Positions 1-10,050 of a stretch of DNA of 64,000 nt are shown here, piece after piece. How positions within the stretch are numbered: the first letter of the stretch is position 1; each line of letters opens with the position of its first letter. Origin of the DNA: Oligella ureolytica DSM 18253 (GTDB lineage: Bacteria > Pseudomonadota > Gammaproteobacteria > Burkholderiales > Burkholderiaceae_B). Position numbers and translations under genes: made by a program. The DNA is taken from the NCBI RefSeq assembly GCF_000373745.1, contig NZ_KB892302.1, positions 40,569 to 104,568 on the forward strand, in the 5' to 3' direction. Under the pieces are notes generated by a model. The model searched no databases, was not told the origin of the DNA, and saw nothing but the letters and a program-made list of their open reading frames with translations.

Positions 1-42
1 AAAGAAATTAGTGCTAGCGCAGAGCGTTTTGAATCTAAATAA
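1..42 (+). CDS. C-terminal end of an unidentified gene (partial)
   Basis: Thirteen codons in frame 1 end in TAA at 40-42 (tail ...AERFESK). A strong terminator follows 36 bases later, so this is very probably the end of a real plus-strand gene that begins outside the window. The visible peptide is too short to assign a family. Confidence 0.6.
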   Translation, partial: KEISASAERFESK

Positions 43-77
43 ATACGGATAAGTATATAAACTAGTCGTATAGATGG

Positions 78-108
78 GCTGCATCGTTTTATCGGTGCAG
101 CTTTTTTT
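78..108 (+). terminator. Rho-independent terminator
   Basis: A 9-bp stem (GCTGCATCG paired with CGGTGCAGC, one T-G wobble) encloses a short loop and is followed directly by seven T residues. It closes the transcription unit of the gene entering from the left edge. Confidence 0.85.
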
Positions 109-485
109 ATGTTGAATCGTTGCTTATATGGCTTTTTTGACGAATTTAATAAGATTGAGATATTTAATATGTAAATTAGTTTTTCATCAGTAGAAAGTTT
201 ATTGGCTACCGACTCGCTTGCTAAATAATATTCAGTATTTTTTTACTATGTTTATTATTCAAATAAGCGATGATATACAGCTCCTTACGCGAGGTTCTTA
301 TTGGCTGGTTAAACGTAGTCAACGAGCTTGTTTGACTATCGTACACTTTTTGCATGATGTATTTGTTGTAATAATATGTCGCATCTTTCTGTTATTGGTA
401 ATGGTCTTAGGTGTGGTTGACGGTTAAACTTTGTGGACTTTCTTTTATTTGGTGTTATTAATATTTAATTTTTAGGAATTTAGTT
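109..485. other. AT-rich non-coding stretch
   Basis: No convincing gene was seen. The one longer open frame (218-427, plus) lacks a ribosome binding site, has erratic composition and matches no family known to me. The stretch presumably carries the promoter of the two lipoprotein genes that follow, but no -35/-10 pair stands out. Confidence 0.5.
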
Positions 486-830
486 ATGAAGTTAAAATTA
501 TCAATTGCTATTCTATTTGCGTCTGTGGCTCTGGTTGCTTGCGGTGACAAAGAATCAACTACTGAACCGACCGTTTCGTCCAACCAGCCAGAGGTAACAG
601 CACCGGTTGAAGGCAATTCTAATATTCCACAAGCGTGTATTGATTACTTTGATACGGTGGAACGTTTTATCGCTCAGTATCCTGATGTTGGCGCTTCATA
701 CCAAGCAGCTATTGATCAGACCAAATCACAAATTGAAAGTGCCGCTGATGCTGACAAAGCGACTTTTGAATCAACTTGCCAAAAAGCATTAGAAACGTTT
801 GAATCACAAACAGCAAATATGCCTCAGTAA
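486..830 (+). CDS. Small lipoprotein, DUF5339-like (copy 1)
   Basis: This is a 114-residue exported lipoprotein of unknown function. A charged start (MKLKLS), a hydrophobic stretch and the lipobox LVAC put the lipidated cysteine at residue 19. A low-complexity Thr/Pro/Glu linker of about 25 residues precedes a helical domain that starts IPQACIDYFDTVERF and contains a second cysteine near its end (FESTCQKA), so the two mature-domain cysteines could form a disulfide. The domain resembles the DUF5339 group; that assignment is from memory and uncertain. The next gene is a paralogue with the same architecture. An AGGAA ribosome binding site lies at 474-478. Confidence 0.8.
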   Translation: MKLKLSIAILFASVALVACGDKESTTEPTVSSNQPEVTAPVEGNSNIPQACIDYFDTVERFIAQYPDVGASYQAAIDQTKSQIESAADADKATFESTCQKALETFESQTANMPQ

Positions 831-874
831 ATTTTTGGCATAAATTTTAACCACGTATTAACAGAGGTGGCGTT

Positions 875-1399
875 ATGAAATTAAAAGTATTAATAGCTAC
901 ATTATTCGCTTCATTTGCCTTAGTGGCATGCGGAGAGGGTGATAGTAATAGTAGTAACGTTCAGAGTTCTAATTCTATTGATGGTCCAGCGACAACAGGG
1001 GTAGCAGGTACAACAACACCGACCCAATCATTGGCCGAGGAAGCTGAAGCAGCGAAGACTGTATCAGCTGATGATTCCAAGGCTGACGAGTCTACGGAAG
1101 TAGTTGAGAAAGAGGAAGAAGAGATTCCGGGCGCTGTGGAGCAATCTGCAGCGGCTGATGATGATAATCCGTTATCAACTATTCCTCGTGAGGATCTGCC
1201 ACAAGAGTGTTTGGATTATTTCCAAGCGTTAGAAGATCGCTTAGCAAAGTTCCCTGAAGCCAAAGATGCCGCTCAGTCAGCAGCAGAAGAGATACGACAG
1301 GCCTTTGAAACGATGGGTGGTGATCTTGAGCAGTTTGCCCAGACTTGTAAAGACAGATATGAGGATTTTCAAGAGGCAAATGCGAAGTTAGATGAGTAA
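875..1399 (+). CDS. Small lipoprotein, DUF5339-like (copy 2, long acidic linker)
   Basis: This 174-residue lipoprotein is a paralogue of the gene just upstream. The signal peptide (MKLKVLIATLFASFALVAC) is almost identical, and the C-terminal domain (LPQECLDYFQALEDRLAKFP, with a later QTCKDRY) aligns with copy 1, including both cysteines and the CxDYF motif. The difference is a Ser/Thr/Glu-rich linker of roughly 90 residues with a run of glutamates, probably a flexible tether between membrane anchor and domain. AGAGGTGG sits just upstream of the ATG. The 44-bp gap suggests co-transcription and origin by tandem duplication. Function unknown. Confidence 0.8.
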   Translation: MKLKVLIATLFASFALVACGEGDSNSSNVQSSNSIDGPATTGVAGTTTPTQSLAEEAEAAKTVSADDSKADESTEVVEKEEEEIPGAVEQSAAADDDNPLSTIPREDLPQECLDYFQALEDRLAKFPEAKDAAQSAAEEIRQAFETMGGDLEQFAQTCKDRYEDFQEANAKLDE

Positions 1400-1401
1400 T
1401 T

Positions 1402-1420
1402 GTTAAGGGAGTAAGTCCCT
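1402..1420 (+). terminator. Stem-loop after the lipoprotein pair
   Basis: A perfect 7-bp stem (TAAGGGA paired with TCCCTTA) around a 5-base loop lies just downstream of the second lipoprotein stop and is followed by a short T-rich stretch (GTTTTAC). It probably acts as a weak terminator ahead of the larger palindrome at 1433-1529. Confidence 0.5.
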
Positions 1421-1432
1421 TAGTTTTACTTT

Positions 1433-1529
1433 CCAATAAAAAAGCTGTTAATTATGAAATGGCCTCTAAAAGTTGGACACAAGCATCCAACCTTTAGGGG
1501 TCAGTACAATTAAAGCAGCTTTTTATTGG
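1433..1529. repeat. 97-bp imperfect palindrome (MITE-like, possible bidirectional terminator)
   Basis: The outer arm CCAATAAAAAAGCTG at 1433 is mirrored by CAGCTTTTTATTGG ending at 1529. The inner arm CCTCTAAAAGTTGGA at 1463-1477 is mirrored by TCCAACCTTTAGGGG at 1486-1500, around a loop of about 8 bases. Nearly the whole segment can fold into one hairpin. It lies between the convergent lipoprotein and valS genes, so it can end transcription from both sides. The inner arms (TGTACTGACCCCTAAAGGTT on the minus strand) recall the termini of some IS3-family elements, suggesting a miniature non-autonomous element. That origin is inference. Confidence 0.65.
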
Positions 1530-1543
1530 AGAGCATTAAATAA

Positions 1544-4381
1544 TTAAGATAATTTTGCCATTTGCTCTTTAACTTGAAGCAATTGTTCACCAAACTTAGC
1601 GACCCGTTCCTTCTCTTGTTCAACAACGGCAGCAGGGGCTTTTTCAACAAAGTTTTTATTGTTGAGCTTCCCTTGAGCTTTGTTTATCTCATTTTGAAGG
1701 CGTTCTACTTCTTTAGTTAAACGGGCTAATTCAGCTTCTTTATCGATTTCTACTTTAAGCATTAATTGACTTTGCCCTAAGCTTTGTACCGGGAAGCCTA
1801 GATCAGGCAGTTCGTCTACGATTTGAACTTCACTTAGTTTTGCCAATGCTTTCAAATAGGGTACGTAGCTAGTTAGCTTCTCTTTATCACCGACAGCTAA
1901 TAGAGGTACGCGTTCTGCAGGAGATAATTTCATCTCGCCGCGGAGGACACGAATTGCTTCTACGTGAGCTTTCAAATCTTCTGCTTTAGCTATTGCGTCT
2001 GCGTCGATCAAGCTATCATCAGCTTGAGGGTACGGCCTGATGCTGATTGATGTTTTTTGTGATTTAGTCATGACTCCGGCGGCTAAAGCTACTTTTTGCC
2101 ATAACTCTTCAGTGATAAACGGAATAATAGGATGCGCAATGCGTAATAACGATTCCAGCACATTGATTAAGGTGCGTCTAGTGCCGCGTTGCTGCGCTTC
2201 GCTTCCTCCTTGCAACTGAACCTTGGCGATTTCCAAGTACCAATCGCAATAGATATCCCATATAAAATGGTAAATAGCATTTGCTAATATGTCAAAACGA
2301 TAATCAGCAAAAGCCTTGGCGACAGTTTTCTTGAACTTATGAAGTTCGCTGATAATCCAACGGTCAGCAAAACTTAATTCAGAGCCGGCGCGTTCTAGGT
2401 CATGACCTTCAACATTCATCAAAACAAATCGCGTCGCGTTCCATAGCTTATTACAAAAGTTACGATATCCACCACAACGATTTAAGTCGAAGTTCATATT
2501 GCGACCTGGTGTTGCGTAAGCGGCCATGGTAAAGCGAAGCGCGTCAGAGCCATAGGCCTCAATGCCCTCAGGAAAGTTTTTGCGTGTGCTCTTTTCAATC
2601 TGAGAAGCTTGCTCAGGGTTCATGAGGCCATAGGTGCGTTTGCTAATGAGTGTTTCTAAATCCACTCCATCAATAATATCAACCGGGTCTAAGGTATTGC
2701 CCTTAGATTTAGACATTTTTTGACCCTGTGCATCTAGAATCAAACCATGGATATAAACTTCCTTGAAAGGAACCTGACCGGTCATGTGCTTACTCAACAT
2801 GATCATGCGAGCAACCCAGAAGAAAATAATATCAAAACCGGTGACTAACACATTAGATGGCATATAGCGACTGTAATCTGCTGTCTTTTCAGGCCAACCC
2901 ATTGTGGTGAAAGGCACGAGGCCTGATGAGAACCAAGTGTCTAAGACATCTTCATCACGTCTTAGTGGACCCTCTACGCCTGCTTTTTTAGCTTGTTTAT
3001 TAGCTTCTTGTTCTGTACGCGCTACAAAAACTTGACCATCTTCACTGTACCATGCAGGTATTTGATGTCCCCACCAAAGTTGGCGAGAGATACACCAGTC
3101 TTGGATGTTATTTAGCCATTGATTGTAGGTGTTGACCCAGTTTTCAGGATGGAATTTGATCTCTCCGCTACTGACTGCTTCCAATGCAACCTCGGTGATG
3201 CTTTTACCGGGGTTAAAGGTGCCTTCTGGTGCTGGTTTAGACATGGCGACAAACCACTGATCGGTCAGCATGGGTTCTAACACAGCCTTCGTGCGATCGC
3301 CGCGAGGCACCATCAGTTTATGTGGTTTAATTTCTGCTAATAGGTCCAAATCCGCAAGCGTATCCAGGATTTTTTTTCTGGCAACAAAACGGTCCAAGCC
3401 TTGATATTCGACAGGCGCATTTTCGTTGATTTTGGCATCGAGCGTAAGAATGTTAATTAGCTCTAAATTATGTCGTTGACCTACAGCGTAGTCATTAAAA
3501 TCGTGCGCCGGTGTTACTTTGACTACACCAGTACCAAACTCTTTATCCACATACTCATCAGCGATGATAGGTATGATGCGTTGGGCGATTGGTAAAATGA
3601 CTTTTTTGCCAATTAGATGCTGATAGCGCTCATCCTCAGGGTGCACCATCAGCGCTACGTCGCCAAGCATGGTTTCCGGGCGAGTGGTGGCGACAGTGAG
3701 GTGGGTAAGTTCAGCAGTCGGTTCCACTAGCGGGTAGCGAATATGCCAAAGCAGGCCATTTTCCTCAACATTTTCTACTTCGAGATCAGAGACGGCTGTG
3801 CCTAATATGGGGTCCCAGTTAACAAGACGTTTGCCGCGGTAAATTAACCCCTGTTCGTATAGGCGGACAAAGGTCTCGATCACCCCTTTGGACATACGAT
3901 CGTCCATTGTAAAATACTCACGACTCCAGTCAGCAGATGAGCCTAAACGACGGAATTGAGACATCATGGTGTTGCCGGACTTTTCTTTCCAGTCCCAAAC
4001 ACATTCGACAAATTTCTTGCGACCTAAGTCATGCCGGGAAATCTTTTGGGCGTCTAGCTGGCGCTCTACGACGATTTGGGTTGCAATGCCTGCGTGATCA
4101 GTGCCCGGAACAAATACCGTATCAGAGCCAAGCATACGATGATATCGGATTAAACTATCCATGATTGCTTGGTTAAACGCATGGCCCATATGTAAGGTGC
4201 CGGTGACGTTGGGTGGCGGGAATTGGATAGTGTATGGTTTGCCGCTCAAAGGTGAGCTAGTTTGGGTAAATTGACCCGCTTTGAAAATACCTAATTCATT
4301 CCATTTATCGTACCAAGTAGATTCGATATTTTTAGGTTCAAAGCTTTTAGCAAGTTCTTCACTAAGAGGGGTTTGATTCAT
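1544..4381 (-). CDS. valS: Valyl-tRNA synthetase
   Basis: ValS charges tRNA-Val with valine in the cytoplasm. At 945 residues the length is normal for a bacterial class I ValRS. The HIGH-type signature appears as [14 protein letters not shown] at residues 55-68 and the KMSKS loop (QKMSKSKGN) near residue 553. The editing domain lies between them ([13 protein letters not shown]). A C-terminal coiled coil rich in Glu/Lys/Asn ([20 protein letters not shown]) is the tRNA-binding arm typical of ValRS. The gene stands alone on the minus strand, convergent with the lipoprotein pair and divergent from ndk. Confidence 0.98.
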   Translation of the reverse strand: MNQTPLSEELAKSFEPKNIESTWYDKWNELGIFKAGQFTQTSSPLSGKPYTIQFPPPNVTGTLHMGHAFNQAIMDSLIRYHRMLGSDTVFVPGTDHAGIATQIVVERQLDAQKISRHDLGRKKFVECVWDWKEKSGNTMMSQFRRLGSSADWSREYFTMDDRMSKGVIETFVRLYEQGLIYRGKRLVNWDPILGTAVSDLEVENVEENGLLWHIRYPLVEPTAELTHLTVATTRPETMLGDVALMVHPEDERYQHLIGKKVILPIAQRIIPIIADEYVDKEFGTGVVKVTPAHDFNDYAVGQRHNLELINILTLDAKINENAPVEYQGLDRFVARKKILDTLADLDLLAEIKPHKLMVPRGDRTKAVLEPMLTDQWFVAMSKPAPEGTFNPGKSITEVALEAVSSGEIKFHPENWVNTYNQWLNNIQDWCISRQLWWGHQIPAWYSEDGQVFVARTEQEANKQAKKAGVEGPLRRDEDVLDTWFSSGLVPFTTMGWPEKTADYSRYMPSNVLVTGFDIIFFWVARMIMLSKHMTGQVPFKEVYIHGLILDAQGQKMSKSKGNTLDPVDIIDGVDLETLISKRTYGLMNPEQASQIEKSTRKNFPEGIEAYGSDALRFTMAAYATPGRNMNFDLNRCGGYRNFCNKLWNATRFVLMNVEGHDLERAGSELSFADRWIISELHKFKKTVAKAFADYRFDILANAIYHFIWDIYCDWYLEIAKVQLQGGSEAQQRGTRRTLINVLESLLRIAHPIIPFITEELWQKVALAAGVMTKSQKTSISIRPYPQADDSLIDADAIAKAEDLKAHVEAIRVLRGEMKLSPAERVPLLAVGDKEKLTSYVPYLKALAKLSEVQIVDELPDLGFPVQSLGQSQLMLKVEIDKEAELARLTKEVERLQNEINKAQGKLNNKNFVEKAPAAVVEQEKERVAKFGEQLLQVKEQMAKLS

Positions 4382-4674
4382 TTGATTACCGTTGTTAAAT
4401 ACTAGATTAATTCAAGATTTATAAGAGTATTGGTTTTTCTTATTTAATGCCTTATTTTAAGGTGTAAGAGCAACTGTTTGCATGTTAAAATGCAGGTTTG
4501 TGTAAAACAGCTGAAATTCTCTTATGATTTCTTATGAGTAGGCACCTTAGCTTCTTGTGCTAGAAGAGCATAAGGGGCGTATAAGAAAGCTCTCATAGGT
4601 GGGCTATAGAAAGCTTATTAGGCGCTGTTTTAGACATCGTTTTAAATTAATTTAAATTTTTCTTGGAGCATAAT

Positions 4675-5082
4675 ATGGCCGTTGAGCGCACGTTATCGAT
4701 TATTAAACCTGATGCAGTTGCTAAAAACGTTATCGGTGAGATCATTTCTCGCTTTGAAAAAGCGGATCTTAAAGTTGTAGAAGCAAAAATGGTACAACTT
4801 TCTCGCGAAGATGCTGAGGGTTTCTACGCAGTGCACAAAGAGCGCCCTTTCTTTAATGACTTAGTTGAATTCATGATTTCTGGTCCTGTTTTTGTTCAGG
4901 TGCTAGAAGGTGAAAATGCTATCGCTAAAAACCGCGAGCTTATGGGTGCTACAAATCCTAAAGAAGCTGCTCCTGGTACTATCCGTGCTGATTTCGCTGA
5001 GAGTATTGATGCAAACGCTGTTCATGGTTCTGATGCGCCTGAGACTGCTGCTGTTGAAATTGCATACTTTTTCGGCAAGTAA
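4675..5082 (+). CDS. ndk: Nucleoside diphosphate kinase
   Basis: Ndk moves the terminal phosphate from ATP to other NDPs and so balances NTP and dNTP pools. The protein has 135 residues, slightly shorter than the usual 141-143. It contains the ATP-binding start [11 protein letters not shown] and the phospho-accepting His117 in NAVHGSD. The ATG at 4675 is preferred over the in-frame TTG at 4663, because that TTG overlaps the ribosome binding site TTGGAG and the family starts [13 protein letters not shown]. It heads the long plus-strand run that continues with rlmN 14 bp later. Confidence 0.97.
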   Translation: MAVERTLSIIKPDAVAKNVIGEIISRFEKADLKVVEAKMVQLSREDAEGFYAVHKERPFFNDLVEFMISGPVFVQVLEGENAIAKNRELMGATNPKEAAPGTIRADFAESIDANAVHGSDAPETAAVEIAYFFGK

Positions 5083-5096
5083 TTTTTATTTTTTAC

Positions 5097-6263
5097 ATGA
5101 CTGATAAGCAAAATTTATTAGGAATGGACTTAGAAACCCTGACCTCTGAGTTACAAGAGGCAGGGCATAAGCCTTTCCGTGCAAAGCAGTTACTACGCTG
5201 GGTTCACCAGCGTAGTGAGGCTGACTTTTCTAATATGACGGATCTGGCCAAGGGCTTCCGTGCCCAGCTGGAGGACCGCTATTGTATACACTCACTTAGC
5301 CCGATACTAGATAAGACGTCTAACGACGGCACTCGTAAGTGGCTTTTTGATGTTGGTAACAACAACGCGATCGAAACAGTTTTTATTCCCGAAGATGATC
5401 GTGGTACGTTGTGCATATCGAGTCAGGCCGGTTGTACCGTAGCTTGTCCTTTTTGTTCAACCGGTTATCAGGGCTTTAATCGTAACCTGAGTACGGCGGA
5501 GATCATTGGTCAGTTATGGTATGCGCGTTCAGAATTGCAAAAAAATCAATCTGTGGCTCGTATTGACGGCCAGATGCCGGTTGAGCCGGAGCGAGTGGTA
5601 TCCAACGTTGTCATGATGGGGATGGGCGAACCTCTTTTAAACTATAAGGAGTTATTGCCGGCTCTACGACTGATGCTTGATGATCACGCCTATGGGCTTT
5701 CTCGTCGTCGAGTAACGGTGTCCACGTCGGGTGTTGTGCCTATGATGGATCGTTTGGCAGAGGATTGCCCAGTTGCTTTGGCAGTGTCTTTGCATGCGCC
5801 CAATGATGAATTGCGCGATAGATTGGTTCCATTAAACAAAAAGTATCCTTTACGTGAGTTACTTGCAGCCTGTAATCGTTATTTAGAGCATGCGCCGCGT
5901 GATTTTGTTACTTTTGAATATATTATGCTTGATGGCGTCAATGACAGTGACCAGCATGCAGATGAGTTAATTGAAATAGCCAAGCAAGTTCGTTGTAAAT
6001 TAAATTTAATCCCTTTTAATCCCTTCCCACAATCAGGGTTAAAGCGTTCCTCCAATAACCGTGTTCGGGCTTTTTCCGAGCGTTTGCAAAATGCCGGGAT
6101 CGTTACCACTACTCGCAAAACGCGTGGTGACGATATTGATGCTGCCTGCGGTCAATTGGCGGGTGATGTCAAAGACCGTACCAAGATTACGCAAAAAAGA
6201 CGTGATGACGAGGTAATTCCTGTGGCTGATGGGGTGATTCCTATTTACGAGGTGCGCCAGTGA
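5097..6263 (+). CDS. rlmN: Dual-specificity 23S rRNA/tRNA adenine C2-methyltransferase
   Basis: RlmN is a radical-SAM enzyme that methylates C2 of A2503 in 23S rRNA and A37 in some tRNAs. It has 388 residues. The CX3CX2C iron-sulfur motif is at Cys113, Cys117 and Cys120 ([13 protein letters not shown]). The SAM-binding region follows (MGMGEPLLN), and the second catalytic cysteine lies near residue 350 in [15 protein letters not shown], which matches the E. coli arrangement. The stop overlaps the GTG start of the next gene, indicating translational coupling. Confidence 0.97.
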   Translation: MTDKQNLLGMDLETLTSELQEAGHKPFRAKQLLRWVHQRSEADFSNMTDLAKGFRAQLEDRYCIHSLSPILDKTSNDGTRKWLFDVGNNNAIETVFIPEDDRGTLCISSQAGCTVACPFCSTGYQGFNRNLSTAEIIGQLWYARSELQKNQSVARIDGQMPVEPERVVSNVVMMGMGEPLLNYKELLPALRLMLDDHAYGLSRRRVTVSTSGVVPMMDRLAEDCPVALAVSLHAPNDELRDRLVPLNKKYPLRELLAACNRYLEHAPRDFVTFEYIMLDGVNDSDQHADELIEIAKQVRCKLNLIPFNPFPQSGLKRSSNNRVRAFSERLQNAGIVTTTRKTRGDDIDAACGQLAGDVKDRTKITQKRRDDEVIPVADGVIPIYEVRQ

Positions 6264-6778
6264 GCTCTCAACAAGAAATGCCGGATTTAACAAGGGAGTC
6301 TGCTCCTCAACCTGAGTTGGCAGATTCCCTTAGCGGATTGCTACATGCAACGCGCATTCGTAAGAATTTAACAATTGACGATGTTGCCAACACAACAAAA
6401 TATAGTAAATGGCAATTGCTAGCTTTAGAAGATAAAAATTGGGCTGCATTACCCGAAGGCTTCATTTTGCGATCGATTGTACGTAAGTACGCGGAAGCAT
6501 TGTCAATTGATCCGGACGTTGCGTTAGAGCTACTGTCGCGTGAGACAGGAAATAAACCTAAAAATTCAGATTCTAAAAACTTAGTAAGCAGTCTGGACTA
6601 CAAGATGTCGCCAACTAGTACCGACAAAGCCAAGACAAGAGGCTTTTCCATATCAACAATTATTTGGTTACTGCTGTTGGTCGCGATTATCGTTCTAGGT
6701 ATCGCGCTTTGGCAAGAAGCGATTACCCTTGAAGATCTTAATTTAGGTTTTGTTAGAGACTGGTTTGATGCTGTATGA
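6260..6778 (+). CDS. RodZ-like helix-turn-helix membrane protein, short form
   Basis: The 172-residue protein has an N-terminal HTH_25 domain (about 26-90; [20 protein letters not shown], then [21 protein letters not shown]), a linker, and one transmembrane helix at 131-151, followed by about 20 residues. In longer RodZ proteins the HTH contacts MreB and a periplasmic DUF4115 domain follows the helix; that domain is missing here. The GTG start overlaps the rlmN stop and its own stop overlaps the ispG start, so three genes are translationally coupled. A role in cell shape is inferred from the domain and context, not from a complete RodZ architecture. Confidence 0.8.
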   Translation: MSSQQEMPDLTRESAPQPELADSLSGLLHATRIRKNLTIDDVANTTKYSKWQLLALEDKNWAALPEGFILRSIVRKYAEALSIDPDVALELLSRETGNKPKNSDSKNLVSSLDYKMSPTSTDKAKTRGFSISTIIWLLLLVAIIVLGIALWQEAITLEDLNLGFVRDWFDAV

Positions 6779-8061
6779 ACAAGGAAATGAAGGCAAATTT
6801 TGAAGTAAGAGATACTCCTTATCCGATTGGCCCACTGAAGCGCCGTCATACCCATCAGGTTGATGTCCGTTGGCAAGAGCATGTGGTGTCGGTAGGGGCC
6901 TCTCATCCTGTGGTGGTGCAGTCGATGACAAACACCGATACTGCCGACCCGATTGCTACAGCCATTCAGGTTAAGGAGCTTGCTCAAGCCGGCTCGGAAA
7001 TGGTGCGGATCACTGTAAATAGCCCGGAAGCAGCGAAAGAAGTACCTAGGATTCGTGAGCAGCTTGATAGAATGGGTGTTTATGTGCCTTTAGTGGGTGA
7101 TTTTCACTTTAATGGTCATAAGCTATTAACTGATTATCCTGATTGTGCCCAAGCACTATCCAAATATCGCATTAATCCCGGCAATATGGGTGGCGGCAAG
7201 CGCAGAGACGATAACTTCGCCAAAATGATCGAGGTGGCTATCAAAAACGATAAGCCGGTGCGTATCGGGGTTAACTGGGGTAGCTTAGATCAAGACCTCA
7301 TGGCCAAGATGATGGATGAAAATAATCAACGTGTCACACCTTGGGAAGCTCAGGCGGTGATGCGCGAAGCATTGGTGGTTTCTGCGATTACTAATGCCAT
7401 GAGAGCAGAAGAGTTGGGGTTGTCTGCTAATAAGATAATTCTTTCTTGCAAAGTAAGTCATGTGCAAGATCTTATTTCGGTATATCGCAACCTGGCATCA
7501 CGCTGCTATTATGCTCTGCATTTAGGTCTAACTGAGGCCGGTATGGGTTCTAAGGGTATTGTTGCCTCTACGGCCGCTTTAGGTGTTTTAATGCAAGAGG
7601 GGATTGGCGATACGATTCGCATTTCTCTTACTCCCGAGCCGGGTGGTAATCGTGCAAATGAGGTCATTGTCGCGCAAGAGATGTTGCAATCAATGGGTTT
7701 AAGGGCTTTTACGCCGATGGTCGTAGCCTGTCCCGGTTGTGGTCGTACCAGCAGCACGTTTTTCCAAGAGCTGGCTGATAAAATTCAACATTATTTACGT
7801 GATAGTATGCCGGAATGGAAGGATCGTTATCCAGGAGTGGAGACGATGAATGTTGCTGTGATGGGTTGTGTGGTTAATGGCCCGGGTGAAAGTAAGCATG
7901 CTGATATCGGTATTAGCTTGCCCGGTACGGGTGAAGTTCCTTCAGCACCGGTTTTTATTGATGGTGAGCGTCAAATGACTCTCAAAGGTGAGACGATCGC
8001 CGAAGAATTCCAAAAAATTGTTGAACAGTATGTTGATCGACGTTATGGTCAAAAACTCTAA
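6775..8061 (+). CDS. ispG: (E)-4-hydroxy-3-methylbut-2-enyl-diphosphate synthase
   Basis: IspG (GcpE) carries out the penultimate step of the MEP isoprenoid pathway, reductively converting MEcPP to HMBPP with a 4Fe-4S cluster. It has 428 residues, the usual length for beta-proteobacteria. The TIM-barrel start is clear ([13 protein letters not shown]). The C-terminal cluster ligands are Cys-X2-Cys in CPGCGRTSS near residue 318 and a further Cys in [10 protein letters not shown] near residue 364. The start ATG overlaps the preceding TGA (ATGA). Confidence 0.97.
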   Translation: MNKEMKANFEVRDTPYPIGPLKRRHTHQVDVRWQEHVVSVGASHPVVVQSMTNTDTADPIATAIQVKELAQAGSEMVRITVNSPEAAKEVPRIREQLDRMGVYVPLVGDFHFNGHKLLTDYPDCAQALSKYRINPGNMGGGKRRDDNFAKMIEVAIKNDKPVRIGVNWGSLDQDLMAKMMDENNQRVTPWEAQAVMREALVVSAITNAMRAEELGLSANKIILSCKVSHVQDLISVYRNLASRCYYALHLGLTEAGMGSKGIVASTAALGVLMQEGIGDTIRISLTPEPGGNRANEVIVAQEMLQSMGLRAFTPMVVACPGCGRTSSTFFQELADKIQHYLRDSMPEWKDRYPGVETMNVAVMGCVVNGPGESKHADIGISLPGTGEVPSAPVFIDGERQMTLKGETIAEEFQKIVEQYVDRRYGQKL

Positions 8062-8088
8062 TTAAAAATAGTTTAAATAATAAGTCTT

Positions 8089-9396
8089 ATGTCTAAAACG
8101 TTTAATAAAGTGAATGCTATTCGAGGCATGAATGATATTTTGCCTAATGAAAGTTATAAGTGGGAGCAGTTAGAAGCGACAATTAAATCACTACTTTCGC
8201 AATATGGCTATCAAAATATCCGTACGCCCATTCTTGAGCAAACGCGTTTGTTTGCGCGAGGTATCGGGGAAGTGACCGATATCGTCGAAAAGGAAATGTA
8301 TACCTTCACCATGAACAAAGACGCTGATAAAGTAGATCCTGAGGATATGCTGACAATGCGCCCTGAGTTCACGGCAGGTGTCGTGCGCGCAGCGATTCAG
8401 CACAATCTATTATACGAGCGACCGGTTCGTGCTTATGCGATGGGTCAGGTTTTTAGACATGAGCGACCACAAAAAGGGCGTTATAGACAGTTCCATCAGT
8501 TGTCTGTCGAAGCGATGGGCTTTGATGGTCCCGATATGGATGTGGAAATTATTCTGTTATTGGCGCGTTTATGGCGCGCGCTGGGTTTGAATAATATTCG
8601 TCTTGAGCTAAATTGCTTAGGGCAGAGTGATGAGCGAGCCGAGCATCGTGAGGCATTAATTGCCTACTTGGAACAGCATATCGATAGTTTAGATGAGGAC
8701 GCCAAGCGCCGTATGTATAGCAATCCTTTGCGTGTTCTAGATACTAAGAATCCGGACATGCAGGAGATGGCGGATAATGCCCCCAAGTTATTTGATTATT
8801 TAGGTGAAGCCTCAAAAGCGCACTTTGATGCGGTTTGTGAGCGTTTGGAGCAGGCAGGTATAGGCTACATTATCAATCCTCGTTTAGTCAGAGGCTTAGA
8901 CTATTACAACCTGACTGTGTTTGAGTGGGTGACTGATGATTTAGGCGCACAAGGTACGGTATGTGGTGGTGGTCGCTACGATGGCTTGTTTGAGCTTTTA
9001 GGTGGTAAGCCGACACCATGCGTAGGTTTTGGTTTGGGTTTAGAACGTTTGCTTGAGCTCGCTGATGCGCAAGGCGCGTTTACTCCGTTACAAGAAACTG
9101 ACGTTTATTTTGTTCACCAAGGTGAGGAAGCATCAAAAAAAGCGGCTTTACTTGCGGAGCAATGTAGAGATGCCGGATGGAAAGTAATGGTACATGCCGG
9201 TTCGGCAGGTTTTAAATCGCAGTTCAAGCGTGCCGATCTGAGTGGTGCCCGTTGGGCTATCGTGATTGGTGAGAAAGAGGTGGAGCAGGGTATCGTGGCG
9301 GTTAAACCGTTGCGTGAGTCGGAAAATGGTAGTATTGAAAATCAGTTTGAGGCGGCTCAAGCGGATTTGATTCAAATTTTAGCAGAAAGGAAGTAG
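8089..9396 (+). CDS. hisS: Histidyl-tRNA synthetase
   Basis: HisS attaches histidine to tRNA-His. It is a 435-residue class II synthetase: motif 1 region at the N-terminus (IRGMNDILP), motif 2 in [19 protein letters not shown] near residues 118-136, the histidine-binding RGLDYY near 265, GGGRYDGL, and motif 3 [12 protein letters not shown] near 310. A C-terminal anticodon-binding domain follows. The ispG-hisS-yfgM-bamB-der order is conserved across many beta- and gammaproteobacteria. Confidence 0.97.
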   Translation: MSKTFNKVNAIRGMNDILPNESYKWEQLEATIKSLLSQYGYQNIRTPILEQTRLFARGIGEVTDIVEKEMYTFTMNKDADKVDPEDMLTMRPEFTAGVVRAAIQHNLLYERPVRAYAMGQVFRHERPQKGRYRQFHQLSVEAMGFDGPDMDVEIILLLARLWRALGLNNIRLELNCLGQSDERAEHREALIAYLEQHIDSLDEDAKRRMYSNPLRVLDTKNPDMQEMADNAPKLFDYLGEASKAHFDAVCERLEQAGIGYIINPRLVRGLDYYNLTVFEWVTDDLGAQGTVCGGGRYDGLFELLGGKPTPCVGFGLGLERLLELADAQGAFTPLQETDVYFVHQGEEASKKAALLAEQCRDAGWKVMVHAGSAGFKSQFKRADLSGARWAIVIGEKEVEQGIVAVKPLRESENGSIENQFEAAQADLIQILAERK

Positions 9397-9402
9397 CAAA
9401 GC

Positions 9403-10050
9403 ATGGCTTTTGACTTAGAAGAACAGGAAAAAATTGACCGACTCAAAGCGTGGTGGGAGCAGTGGGGCAATATAATTAGTGGCTTGATTCTAGCTGTATT
9501 ACTGGCTATTTTGGGATGGTACGGTTGGAACTGGTATCAAGCCAATCAAACTCGCAATGCCTTAGGGTATTTTGAAATTGTAGAAAACAATCATAGAGCG
9601 ACTGAAGACGATGCGTTATATCGTTTACAAGAAGCTAATCAGATTTTACAAGATAAGTATCAGGGTAATATTTATGCCGGTAGAGGGGCTTTACTTTCAG
9701 CTCGTGCGTATCTTGAAAGACAGGATTACGCCCAGGCAGAAGCAGAGCTGCAACGTATTTTATATAACAGTAAGCGCTATCCGGAGTTGGTTGGCGTGGC
9801 AACATTACAGTTAGCAACCGTCTATATTGATCAAGCAAAGTTTGAGCCTGCAATGGCTTTATTAAATCAAGAGATGACAGGCTATGAGGCACTTTTTGCA
9901 GATAAGCGTGGCGATGTTTATTATGCACAGGGTGATGTTTCTAATGCTACTTCTCAGTGGTCACAAGCCGCCGAAGCATCAAATGCAAGTGGTGAGTTTG
10001 TACAAACGATGCAGTTCAAACTAAGTCTGTTAGGAGAGGTAAATGAGTGA
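9403..10050 (+). CDS. yfgM: YfgM-family SecYEG ancillary subunit (TPR, membrane-anchored)
   Basis: The 215-residue protein has a short acidic cytoplasmic start (MAFDLEEQEKIDRLKAWWEQ), one transmembrane helix at about 22-42 and a periplasmic TPR-type domain (AYLERQDYAQAEAELQRIL). YfgM binds PpiD at the Sec translocon in E. coli and hands newly exported proteins to periplasmic chaperones. A ppiD gene is also in this window, about 33 kb downstream. It sits six bases after hisS and overlaps bamB by eight bases. Confidence 0.9.
   Translation: MAFDLEEQEKIDRLKAWWEQWGNIISGLILAVLLAILGWYGWNWYQANQTRNALGYFEIVENNHRATEDDALYRLQEANQILQDKYQGNIYAGRGALLSARAYLERQDYAQAEAELQRILYNSKRYPELVGVATLQLATVYIDQAKFEPAMALLNQEMTGYEALFADKRGDVYYAQGDVSNATSQWSQAAEASNASGEFVQTMQFKLSLLGEVNE

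Noticed and set aside
218..427. 69-codon plus-strand frame upstream of the first lipoprotein
   Set aside because: No ribosome binding site, composition follows the AT-rich background, and no family resemblance; treated as non-coding.
4382..4674. Search for a promoter or RNA element between valS and ndk, including the TGCAT-N6-ATGCA repeat
   Set aside because: The repeat is short and AT-rich, and no -35/-10 pair with good spacing could be defended.
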